This document shows positions 33,054 to 39,011 of a stretch of DNA of 39,011 nt, one piece after another. A program made the position numbers and the translations under genes. Numbering within the stretch: the stretch's first letter is position 1; each line of letters opens with the position of its first letter. The stretch is from an uncultured Clostridia bacterium (GTDB lineage Bacteria; Bacillota; Clostridia; Lachnospirales; CAG-274): contig CAJTVH010000024.1 of NCBI GenBank assembly GCA_910579745.1, forward strand, positions 1-39,011. The letters run 5' to 3'. Under the pieces are notes generated by a model that saw only the letters and a program-made list of their open reading frames with translations, did no database searches and was not told the DNA's origin.

Positions 33054-33116
33054 CCGCAAAGTATCACTTTCGCTGAAAACAAACGTCGGCTGTGCCTTCC
33101 GCGTTTGTCTTTGCGG
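33054..33116. other. GC-richer structured hairpin, unassigned
   Basis: CCGCAAAG (33054-33061) pairs with CTTTGCGG (33109-33116), and inside it ACAAACG (33079-33085) pairs with CGTTTGT (33102-33108), so the 3' arms are adjacent and the 5' side has a 17-nt bulge. It stands out from the AT-rich gap 32851-33292, which otherwise shows no gene. It could be a terminator for the MFS gene, a small RNA or another repeat element. Confidence 0.4.
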
Positions 33117-33292
33117 CATTCATATAGTCGAAGTCTATGTTAATGAGCTTTGATGAGATAAAGTAAAATATCAGCTAAATATGTAAAATTATAATTATGC
33201 GGTGCTTACTTAATAATATTTTATATACATATATAAGAAAGAAATGTGATTATAAAACAAGCATTTCTTAAAAAGTAAGGAGGAAAATATAT

Positions 33293-35263
33293 ATGGTAAA
33301 CAAAGAAGCTAAAAAAAGTATTAAGAGAAGAATAGTTGTGTATACGACGGCTGTTATAATCGCGCTTGTTTTTGTTTCTTCTCTTATTATGATGTTTTCA
33401 ATGAAATCTCTTACAAACAGCATTCTTTTAGACACTCTTCAGCCTATGATTAGAGAATCGTCTAAAGCGGTCGAGGGAAATTTGCATTTATTAGCGGATA
33501 GATTGATGAGTCTCGCTAATGACAAAAGATTTACCAATACAAGTGATAAAAACAGTTGTATAGAAGCTATAAATGAAGCGAAAGAGGTTTATGAGTTTTA
33601 TACTATAGCATTGTATGATAAAAACGGCAACTTGTTTTTAGGCGACAGCGACGCTAAAGAAAATATTACCTCACAGAAAATATATACTTTTTTACAGGAA
33701 ACAGATAATTTCTGTGTTGGTGAAATAGGTATGTATAATGATAAAATGGGTATTGAAATGGGCACACCCGTTAAAATAAATAACTCAACTGAATTTTACC
33801 TTGTTGGAGTATATTCATATAACGCTCTTAACGAAGTTTTATTAAATATTAATATAGGTAAATCCGGCGAGACTGTTATTGTTGATGAGCAAGGCATAGT
33901 CGTCGGGCACAGAAACACAGATATGCTAAAAGAAAAAATAAATATATTTGATAATTGCTCTGAAACAGCGAAAAACGCCTATACTCGTATGATTAATGGT
34001 GAAACCGGTTCTTTAACCGCTTCTGTCAACAATGAGGATGTTTTTATAGCTTTCGCGCCTATTCGTGGTACTCGTTGGTCGCTTGCTGTTAGAGTTCCTG
34101 TTTATGATTATACATATTTAGCCGATAAAGCTATATTTTATATAATTTTAGCAGCGTTCATTATGTTCCTTATCTCAACTTACTTAATTTATAGATTTTC
34201 AAAATCCATATCGGATTCTATAAATAAAGCTACACAAAGAATTGTTAAATTAGCCGATGGTGATTTAAAATCCGATGTCGATATTGTTAATTCAAAAGAT
34301 GAGATTCAGTTGCTTACATCTTCCCTTCAAAAAACTGTTTTAGGTATCAACTATTATATATCAGAAATCGAAAGAGTTCTGTCGAACATTTCAGAGGGAA
34401 ATTTTGATATTCGGGTAGACGGTGAGTACAAAGGAGATTTTACAATAATAAGGAAATCCCTATCTCATATTGTCGATTCATTAAACGATACTATGTATAT
34501 AATTAATAATTCAGCGAAAAATATGTCAAAAACCGCTCACGTTTTAAATGAGCAGTCCGAAAGACTAAATCTTGTGTCTGTAAACCAAAACAATTCTGTT
34601 GAGAATTTGGTCGGCGAGGTTGAGGCTGTTGAGAAAAATCTTATGGCTGTTTCGGAAAACTCAATAAACACAAAAAACAAAGTTTCTGAGATTTCCGAAA
34701 AAATCGAGAAAAGTAATAATCGAATGCGGTCGCTTTCAGAAGCTATGAATGAAATAAGCGAACACGCCAAAGAAATTACAAGCATAAGTAAAATTATAGA
34801 GGATATAGCTTTTCAAACTGAGATTTTGTCATTAAACGCTTCTATTGAGGCCGCCAAGGCTGGAAAATATGGAAGAGGATTTAATGTCGTGGCTGAAGAA
34901 GTCAAAAAGCTTTCCAATCAAAGTACAACCGCCGCTCAAAACAGCGGTGAAATGATTCAGTATATTTATAAAACAATTCTAAAAGGGCACAACCTTATGA
35001 AAGAGACCGCCGCCGCCCTTGAGGAAGTTTCCGAATTATCAAAAATTATAGAAAATATAACCGATAATTTAGAGGGAACTGTAAGTGTTCAGAAAAATTA
35101 CCTTAAAAGTATGGCGGTTAATATTGAAAACATCGCTGAAATAGCTAATGAGAACTTAACAAGCTCTGAAACCACAAAGCAATTCAGCAATGAGATTTCC
35201 GATGAGGCTAACGAATTGTATAGCGTTATCGAAAAATTTAATCTGATTGGAGGTAAAAAATAA
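33293..35263 (+). CDS. Methyl-accepting chemotaxis protein with extracellular Cache-type sensor
   Basis: A 656-residue transmembrane chemoreceptor. Helix 1 (about 13-35) and helix 2 (about 281-301) enclose an extracellular domain of about 240 residues with dCache-like features (YDKNGNLFLGDS, GKSGETVIVDEQGIVVGHRN, FAPIRGTRWSLAVRVPVYDY). A HAMP domain follows (SISDSINKATQRIVKLADGD). The cytoplasmic coiled coil has the signalling tip EDIAFQTEILSLNASIEAAK and GRGFNVVAEEVKKL at about 502-540, which docks CheA and CheW. AAGGAGGA precedes ATG 33293. Its stop codon overlaps the start of the next gene (TAATG), so the lipoprotein is made with it. No other chemotaxis gene is nearby. The ligand is unknown. 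Confidence 0.92.
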   Translation: MVNKEAKKSIKRRIVVYTTAVIIALVFVSSLIMMFSMKSLTNSILLDTLQPMIRESSKAVEGNLHLLADRLMSLANDKRFTNTSDKNSCIEAINEAKEVYEFYTIALYDKNGNLFLGDSDAKENITSQKIYTFLQETDNFCVGEIGMYNDKMGIEMGTPVKINNSTEFYLVGVYSYNALNEVLLNINIGKSGETVIVDEQGIVVGHRNTDMLKEKINIFDNCSETAKNAYTRMINGETGSLTASVNNEDVFIAFAPIRGTRWSLAVRVPVYDYTYLADKAIFYIILAAFIMFLISTYLIYRFSKSISDSINKATQRIVKLADGDLKSDVDIVNSKDEIQLLTSSLQKTVLGINYYISEIERVLSNISEGNFDIRVDGEYKGDFTIIRKSLSHIVDSLNDTMYIINNSAKNMSKTAHVLNEQSERLNLVSVNQNNSVENLVGEVEAVEKNLMAVSENSINTKNKVSEISEKIEKSNNRMRSLSEAMNEISEHAKEITSISKIIEDIAFQTEILSLNASIEAAKAGKYGRGFNVVAEEVKKLSNQSTTAAQNSGEMIQYIYKTILKGHNLMKETAAALEEVSELSKIIENITDNLEGTVSVQKNYLKSMAVNIENIAEIANENLTSSETTKQFSNEISDEANELYSVIEKFNLIGGKK

Positions 35264-35715
35264 TGAAGAAATTATTTTTGCTTGTTTATTTGATTATTTT
35301 ATCATCCTTTTTTATAGGTTGTTCTGAGACAGAAGTTTCTATGCATGATGGAATTTATAGCGCTGAGATGGAGGATTATTCCTTTGGATGGAAAGAATTT
35401 ATAACAGTTACAGTAAAAAATAATAAAATCGTTTCTGTTGAGTACAACGCTAAAAACGCTAGCGGCTTTATAAAAAGCTGGGATAACGCCTATATGAAAA
35501 ATATGAATTCAGTTAGTGGAACATATCCAAATAAATATACGCGGGAATACGCTAACCAACTTCTTGAAAAACAAATTGACACAAAAATTGATATGATTAC
35601 AGGGGCCTCATCATCTGGAAATAACTTCAAATTGCTTGCGAAAGGAGTTATACAGAGAGCTAAAGAAGGCAACACAAGTATTATAAAAGTTAAGGGAGAA
35701 AATAAAGAAAAATAA
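35263..35715 (+). CDS. FMN-binding (flavinylated) lipoprotein
   Basis: A 150-residue lipoprotein. The signal peptide MKKLFLLVYLIILSSFFIGC ends in a lipobox with Cys20. The mature part is one FMN_bind domain: HDGIYSAEMEDYSFGWKEF, VTVKNNKIVSVEYNAKN and DMITGASSSGNNFKLLAKG. D-M-I-T-G-A-S fits the ApbE flavinylation motif Dxx(S/T)GA(T/S), with Ser116 as the expected FMN attachment site. ATG 35263 overlaps the chemoreceptor stop by one base, with GGAGG at 35249-35253 inside the receptor gene, so the two are translationally coupled. FMN lipoproteins carry electrons outside the membrane in Gram-positive bacteria. A role in sensing or shuttling redox equivalents for the receptor is inference. Confidence 0.87.
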   Translation: MKKLFLLVYLIILSSFFIGCSETEVSMHDGIYSAEMEDYSFGWKEFITVTVKNNKIVSVEYNAKNASGFIKSWDNAYMKNMNSVSGTYPNKYTREYANQLLEKQIDTKIDMITGASSSGNNFKLLAKGVIQRAKEGNTSIIKVKGENKEK

Positions 35716-35854
35716 AAAAACGGTAAGGGGAAATACCATTATCACTTTACTGATAGACGCGTTTGTTTTACATTCACTATTACACATTTTGGTTACGTAT
35801 GTTGACAGATTATTTTTCATATATTTATAAATATCACTTTTATAATTAAAAATG

Positions 35855-35891
35855 AAGTAACAGTTTTAACGATTCAATAAAACTGTTACTT
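35855..35891. terminator. Terminator after the chemoreceptor operon
   Basis: A perfect 14-bp stem AAGTAACAGTTTTA with its inverse (35855-35868 and 35878-35891), then TTTTT. It can end the rightward chemoreceptor-lipoprotein transcript and, with its A-rich left flank, also leftward integrase transcription. Confidence 0.8.
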
Positions 35892-35950
35892 TTTTGTGTA
35901 TTTTTTTCAATCCCCTTGTTTACAAGCGATACAAGAGATTATTTTAATAT

Positions 35951-35971
35951 TTGATACCAATTTGATACCAA
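35951..35971. repeat. Tandem TTGATACCAA direct repeat next to int
   Basis: TTGATACCAA occurs at 35951-35960 and again at 35962-35971, one base apart, just past the integrase stop codon. Tyrosine integrases of integrative elements often have direct repeats of this size near the attachment site, so this may be an arm-type site or part of the junction. No tRNA gene is present. Confidence 0.4.
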
Positions 35972-35979
35972 TAGCGTAT

Positions 35980-37155
35980 TTAAAACAAATTATCAATTTT
36001 AGAGATATTGGCGGCCATTAAATCCTCATCCACATGCGTGTATAAATCCATTGTCATAGCCATAGAGGAGTGTCCCAAATACTTTTGAACTATTTTTCCG
36101 TTTATACCACTCTCAAAACACCTTGTGGCAAACGTGTGACGAAAAGAATGCGGCGTTATTTTTGGAAAAATAATAGGTTCTCTACTTTGTTCCGCCACAT
36201 TTTTTTCTTCCTCTTTGTTTAGCTTTATTATTAATTTTTGTAATGATACCCCAAGATATATGCTTGATATAGTTGTACCATTGCGAGTACAAAATACCCA
36301 TTGTGTGTTAGAATTATTGTTTCTTTCTTTTAGTTTTGACAATAATTTTAACGCGGAATCACATAAAGGTATTTCTCTTTTGCTTGTCTTGCTTTTAGGC
36401 GTTTGAACAAAATAGTGTTTATCTGAAACCAATTTATTTGTACGAGCAAATGTTTTGTTAATAATAATTTTTTTATTCTCAAAATCAACATCGTCCCAAG
36501 TCAAAGCGAGAGCCTCATTAACTCTCACACCTGTATACAGCATAAGCTCACAAACCGGCAAATATCTAAAATTTTCTCTCTCAGCGAACTCAATAAAACG
36601 TTTTTGCTGCTCTATCGTTAAAATTTGACGCTCTGCTTTTTCTTTAAGTATACTTTTAGGCAATTTTATTCTCTCGCAAGGATTAGCGATTAGTAAATTA
36701 TTCTCTACAGCGAAATTGAAAATATTATTAATAACCGTTTTTATCAAATCCGCTCTGTTAAATGACAAACACTTTTCCTTAGCGAGCTTAACGATAAGGT
36801 TTTCAATATTTTCTTTTTTTATCGCCGTAATTTTCATAAAACCTATATTGTCCTTTAAATTTGCTGAGTATAATGACTCGTACTCAGCGCAGCTCGACGT
36901 TTTAACCGTAACCAGTTTATGTTTAAACCACATTTTATACAGTTCATCAAACATTATATTGTAACTATCAGCTTTGCCAATACCCATTTTATCCTCATAC
37001 ACAGCTTTATTTAACTTATCTTTTACCTCTTTTACCTTTTTACCATAAATACTATGTCTTTTACCATAAACAACCGTATACCTCGCTACATACCGCCCGT
37101 CTTTAATCTGACAAAGGCCCTCACCCAGTTCTTTGCCTTTTAAATCTTTTCCCAT
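35980..37155 (-). CDS. int: Tyrosine recombinase integrase of a prophage or integrative element
   Basis: A 391-residue phage/Tn916-type integrase. The N-terminal arm-binding domain has GLCQIKDGRYVARYTVVYGK. The core-binding SAM-like domain covers about 65-165. The catalytic residues are complete: Arg211 (YTGVRVNEAL), Lys256 (TPKSKTSKRE), His336 and Arg339 (TPHSFRHTFAT), His362 (YLGHSS) and the nucleophile Tyr372 (DLYTHV). AAGGAGG precedes ATG 37155. It is the last gene of a leftward module that includes xis and dUTPase, so the element boundary lies between this gene and the chemoreceptor operon terminator, and the element extends past the right edge of the window. Confidence 0.93.
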   Translation of the reverse strand: MGKDLKGKELGEGLCQIKDGRYVARYTVVYGKRHSIYGKKVKEVKDKLNKAVYEDKMGIGKADSYNIMFDELYKMWFKHKLVTVKTSSCAEYESLYSANLKDNIGFMKITAIKKENIENLIVKLAKEKCLSFNRADLIKTVINNIFNFAVENNLLIANPCERIKLPKSILKEKAERQILTIEQQKRFIEFAERENFRYLPVCELMLYTGVRVNEALALTWDDVDFENKKIIINKTFARTNKLVSDKHYFVQTPKSKTSKREIPLCDSALKLLSKLKERNNNSNTQWVFCTRNGTTISSIYLGVSLQKLIIKLNKEEEKNVAEQSREPIIFPKITPHSFRHTFATRCFESGINGKIVQKYLGHSSMAMTMDLYTHVDEDLMAANISKIDNLF

Positions 37156-37242
37156 CGTCTATTCCTCCTTTGAATATAGAAATAAACCACAGAGTTCTAT
37201 AATTCTCATTATATTCCCCCCCGCGGCTTATTTTTCAATGAT

Positions 37243-37380
37243 GAAACACCGCACAAAGGATATTAAAAATAATTTTTTAAAGTTAAAAGTTACGTTTAGT
37301 GTCATTTTTCAAGAAAAATAACACTATCACTTTAATTTTTTCAAAAAATTATTTTTATTTTTTGAATTACGCGGTGTTTC
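37243..37380. repeat. 138-bp interrupted palindrome between int and xis
   Basis: GAAACACCGC (37243-37252) and GCGGTGTTTC (37371-37380) are perfect inverted ends. Inside, an AAAAATAATTTTTT-type stem and a 14-bp tip stem (37297-37310 with 37313-37326, one mismatch) continue the fold to a two-base loop near 37311. No reading frame is present. It may be a miniature element, a strong terminator or attenuator separating xis from int, or a recombination control site. Confidence 0.7.
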
Positions 37381-37391
37381 CTTAAGTTATT

Positions 37392-37616
37392 TTATCTTCC
37401 CGTATTTTGCTCTATCCATTTATCAAGAGCTCCTTTATTAGCGTATATCCTGCCGTTTAATCTAAAAACAAACGGACAGTTAGCCTCGCTTAGTAATTTT
37501 CTCGCGGTGCTTTCCCCTATTGACAAATATTCTCTCATATCCTTAACCGTCAATAATGCCTTCTCACTGAAATTTTTATCCTTTCTATTTTCCTCTGCTG
37601 CCAAGATTGCCCTCAC
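37392..37616 (-). CDS. xis: Excisionase-type helix-turn-helix DNA-binding protein
   Basis: A protein of up to 74 residues with a winged-helix excisionase domain: LLTVKDMREYLSIGESTARKLL is the recognition helix-turn-helix, and FVFRLNGRIYANKGALDKWIE the wing, as in Tn916 Xis and MerR-like Xis proteins. Such proteins bend attachment-site DNA and direct the integrase toward excision. Two starts are possible: GTG 37616 behind AAAGGGG, or TTG 37604 behind GTGAGGG, giving 70 residues. Either way the start lies inside the end of the dUTPase gene (overlap of 20-32 bp), so the two are co-transcribed. A long palindrome separates it from int. Confidence 0.85.
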   Translation of the reverse strand: MRAILAAEENRKDKNFSEKALLTVKDMREYLSIGESTARKLLSEANCPFVFRLNGRIYANKGALDKWIEQNTGR

Positions 37617-38175
37617 CCCTTTCTGAGCCGTAACTTCTCAGCTCATCATAATTAACCTCCCTGCTTTCAACATCGGGAATAATATGTACTATGCCCTGAC
37701 ATATAGCTTTATCATATGGATAAATAATCGCGGACGCCTCGTCGCAAGGAAAAATAAAACAATTCTCAGTCTTTAAAGCTAAATTTTCTTTCCCTTGGCG
37801 GCATTTATTACCGAAATAAGTATTGTGAAGTTTTTCCCTGTCAAGTTTTGAAATCAAAATATCTTTACCAGAACAATTTGTCAAAGCCACAAATATCTCG
37901 CCTCTGTACCCGCTGTCAACTACCCCCGCGCTTCTTTTAATCCCTTGACTTTCGGTGCTTCCGCGTTCCTCTAATTGAAGATAATATTTATCGCTTAAAG
38001 CGCAGGCTAACCCTGTCGGAATAAGTTTAGTTCCCCCGCAGGGTATCGCTATAAAATCCTCATCAAAACAAGCGTAAATATCATACCCCGCGTTTTCTTT
38101 TAATTTAGCCGGTATTTTAGCGTTAGATTTTACCCTTGCCCATAAAATCTCATTATCATTTACTTTTTTCAACAT
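37585..38175 (-). CDS. dUTP diphosphatase, trimeric dUTPase family
   Basis: A 196-residue dUTPase that hydrolyses dUTP to dUMP and keeps uracil out of DNA. Motif 1 is NAGYDIYAC, motif 2 ERGSTESQGI, motif 3 GVVDSGYRGEI with the catalytic Asp and Tyr, motif 4 CQGIVHII, and the C-terminal motif 5 GSERGEGNLGSRG. It is longer than the usual 145-150 residues because of an insert between motifs 3 and 4 (about residues 110-150: KLHNTYFGNKCRQGKEN and following), a feature of some phage forms. AAGGAGGG precedes ATG 38175. It belongs to the leftward phage module. Confidence 0.88.
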   Translation of the reverse strand: MLKKVNDNEILWARVKSNAKIPAKLKENAGYDIYACFDEDFIAIPCGGTKLIPTGLACALSDKYYLQLEERGSTESQGIKRSAGVVDSGYRGEIFVALTNCSGKDILISKLDREKLHNTYFGNKCRQGKENLALKTENCFIFPCDEASAIIYPYDKAICQGIVHIIPDVESREVNYDELRSYGSERGEGNLGSRGK

Positions 38176-38209
38176 TTATTCCCTCCTTAATTTTAGAATA
38201 TTTTAAGTT

Positions 38210-38728
38210 TTATTTCTCCTTAGCGTAGTACCCTGAGTATCTCCGCAAATACTCCTCAAAATACCATAATAAATCTTTTTTATATTTATCAATAACCTCT
38301 AACGCAGTTGACTCATCAAAAACAAAATCATGAAACGCTGTCACATAATTCTCGTCCTTACATCTTGATATTCCCAAATTATAATGAAAGTCATAAAAAA
38401 CACGAACAGAAACGTCATTCATAGTTCTAAAATTGTTATGTTCTCTCGCGTATTTTCTTATCTTTCTCATAAACGTGTCGGCGCGGGCGTCAGCCTCACA
38501 AAGTTTTTTGTCTGAGTAATAATTAGCCGCCTCATATCGTTTTTTATCTACGCCGGCACTTAAATCACAAGAGTTATAAGCACGCCCCTCCCCATTCATA
38601 AAATAATATGTATTATTTTTTTTTACCATTTCCATTCCCGTTAATCTTTTTTTATCAGCGGAAAAGTCTTCCTCATCATAGTCAACACTGATTTTTTCCC
38701 CGCTCTCAAGTATTAAAGTACCTTTCAT
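38210..38728 (-). CDS. Hypothetical protein of the phage module
   Basis: I do not recognise this 172-residue protein. It is soluble and charged, with a beta-rich start (GTLILESGEKISVDYDEEDF, then NNTYYFMNGEGRAYN) and a helical C-terminal half (ARADTFMRKIRKYAREHN, then DKYKKDLLWYFEEYLRRYSGYY). No catalytic motif, membrane helix or metal-binding cluster stands out. AGAGGAGG precedes ATG 38728. It sits between nrdG (22 bp) and the dUTPase (34 bp) in the same direction, so it is part of the same operon and may belong to nucleotide metabolism or early phage functions. Confidence 0.75.
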   Translation of the reverse strand: MKGTLILESGEKISVDYDEEDFSADKKRLTGMEMVKKNNTYYFMNGEGRAYNSCDLSAGVDKKRYEAANYYSDKKLCEADARADTFMRKIRKYAREHNNFRTMNDVSVRVFYDFHYNLGISRCKDENYVTAFHDFVFDESTALEVIDKYKKDLLWYFEEYLRRYSGYYAKEK

Positions 38729-38750
38729 AAGATTATACCTCCTCTAACCA

Positions 38751-39011
38751 TTAGCGTCGGTTCCATAAACATATTTTATTTTTCATTAAAGTCTTCCGTA
38801 CGTCTATAACCCGCTGATTTCCGCTCCCCCGAAACGAAAGTGTTATATCTCTTTTATTTATGTCAAACTCACCGTCTACAAGAACATTGCACATAGTCAG
38901 TAATTCTCTCATATCAGGATTTTTTAATATATGTTCTATTTTAAATCCTGAATAGCACCATATATTATTTTTAGGCACATGTATCATACTTATAAATTTC
39001 TTTACCTCAGC
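38751..39011 (-). CDS. nrdG: Anaerobic ribonucleotide reductase activating protein NrdG, C-terminal part (cut by window edge)
   Basis: The frame is open to the window edge, so only the last 86 residues are visible. NIWCYSGFKIEHIL, then ELLTMCNVLVDGEFDINKRDITLSFRGSGNQRVIDVRKTL, matches the end of NrdG (IWxYTG, CDVLVDG, FRGSxNQRxIDV). NrdG is a radical SAM enzyme that puts the glycyl radical on NrdD for dNTP synthesis without oxygen. The radical SAM CxxxCxxC would lie in the missing part. Its place in the same operon as a dUTPase suggests a phage nucleotide-supply module. Confidence 0.85.
   Translation of the reverse strand, partial: AEVKKFISMIHVPKNNIWCYSGFKIEHILKNPDMRELLTMCNVLVDGEFDINKRDITLSFRGSGNQRVIDVRKTLMKNKICLWNRR

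Noticed and set aside
35716..35979. tRNA gene as attachment site for the integrative element
   Set aside because: I searched this gap on both strands and found no cloverleaf or T-loop (GTTCRANNC) arrangement; only a terminator and the TTGATACCAA repeats are present.

Overview
The window is strongly AT-rich DNA from a spore-forming anaerobic Firmicute, most likely a member of the Clostridia. The main support is a spoIIGA-sigE pair with an intact pro-sigma-E cleavage region, a SpoIIQ-like protein beside it, an AddB of Firmicute type, frequent TTG starts with strong GGAGG ribosome binding sites, and an anaerobic (NrdG) ribonucleotide reductase activase. I cannot name the species. No rRNA, tRNA or CRISPR array was seen.

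Layout. 1-8300 holds loosely organised housekeeping and accessory genes: a MATE exporter, a GNAT acetyltransferase, an S41 processing protease, two paralogous small membrane proteins, a flavin reductase, a GH105 unsaturated-glucuronyl hydrolase and a membrane-anchored FMN_bind-type protein. 8325-11705 is addB without addA next to it. 12149-15015 is a leftward sporulation block (spoIIGA, sigE, SpoIIQ-like). 15522-26720 is a leftward tellurium-resistance-type (Ter) stress operon. In transcription order it encodes a YceG-like/trypsin-like protease fusion, a rhomboid protease, a large YceG-like protein, TelA, three TerD paralogs, a PMCA-type calcium ATPase and a HAD phosphatase. 26902-27723 is DUF445. 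28327-31104 is a single-chain MmeI-like restriction-modification enzyme. 31696-32850 is an MFS transporter behind a tandemly duplicated promoter. 33293-35715 is a chemoreceptor translationally coupled to a flavin-carrying lipoprotein. From about 35950 to the right edge lies the integrase end of a prophage or integrative element (int, xis, dUTPase, an unknown gene, the 3' part of nrdG).

How the genes may work together. The Ter operon joins calcium-binding TerD proteins, TelA, a calcium pump and the YceG/HAD biosynthetic-type proteins with two proteases of different classes. One protease carries a YceG-like domain at its N-terminus, which suggests proteolytic output controlled by the Ter machinery (inference). 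Two inverted copies of a roughly 168-bp element sit exactly at the two ends of this operon, and one copy supplies a good candidate promoter for it. The MCP and flavinylated lipoprotein pair suggests redox or electron-acceptor taxis (inference).

Repeats are a strong theme. At least three small inverted-repeat element families are present: family A (ends GRGCGTATCTGAAAAC, flanked by TA), family B (the 168-bp pair around the Ter operon) and family C (nested ends AGACTTCTTTCGAAAC, flanked by AAT). There is also a 273-bp tandem duplication and a 138-bp palindrome between int and xis.
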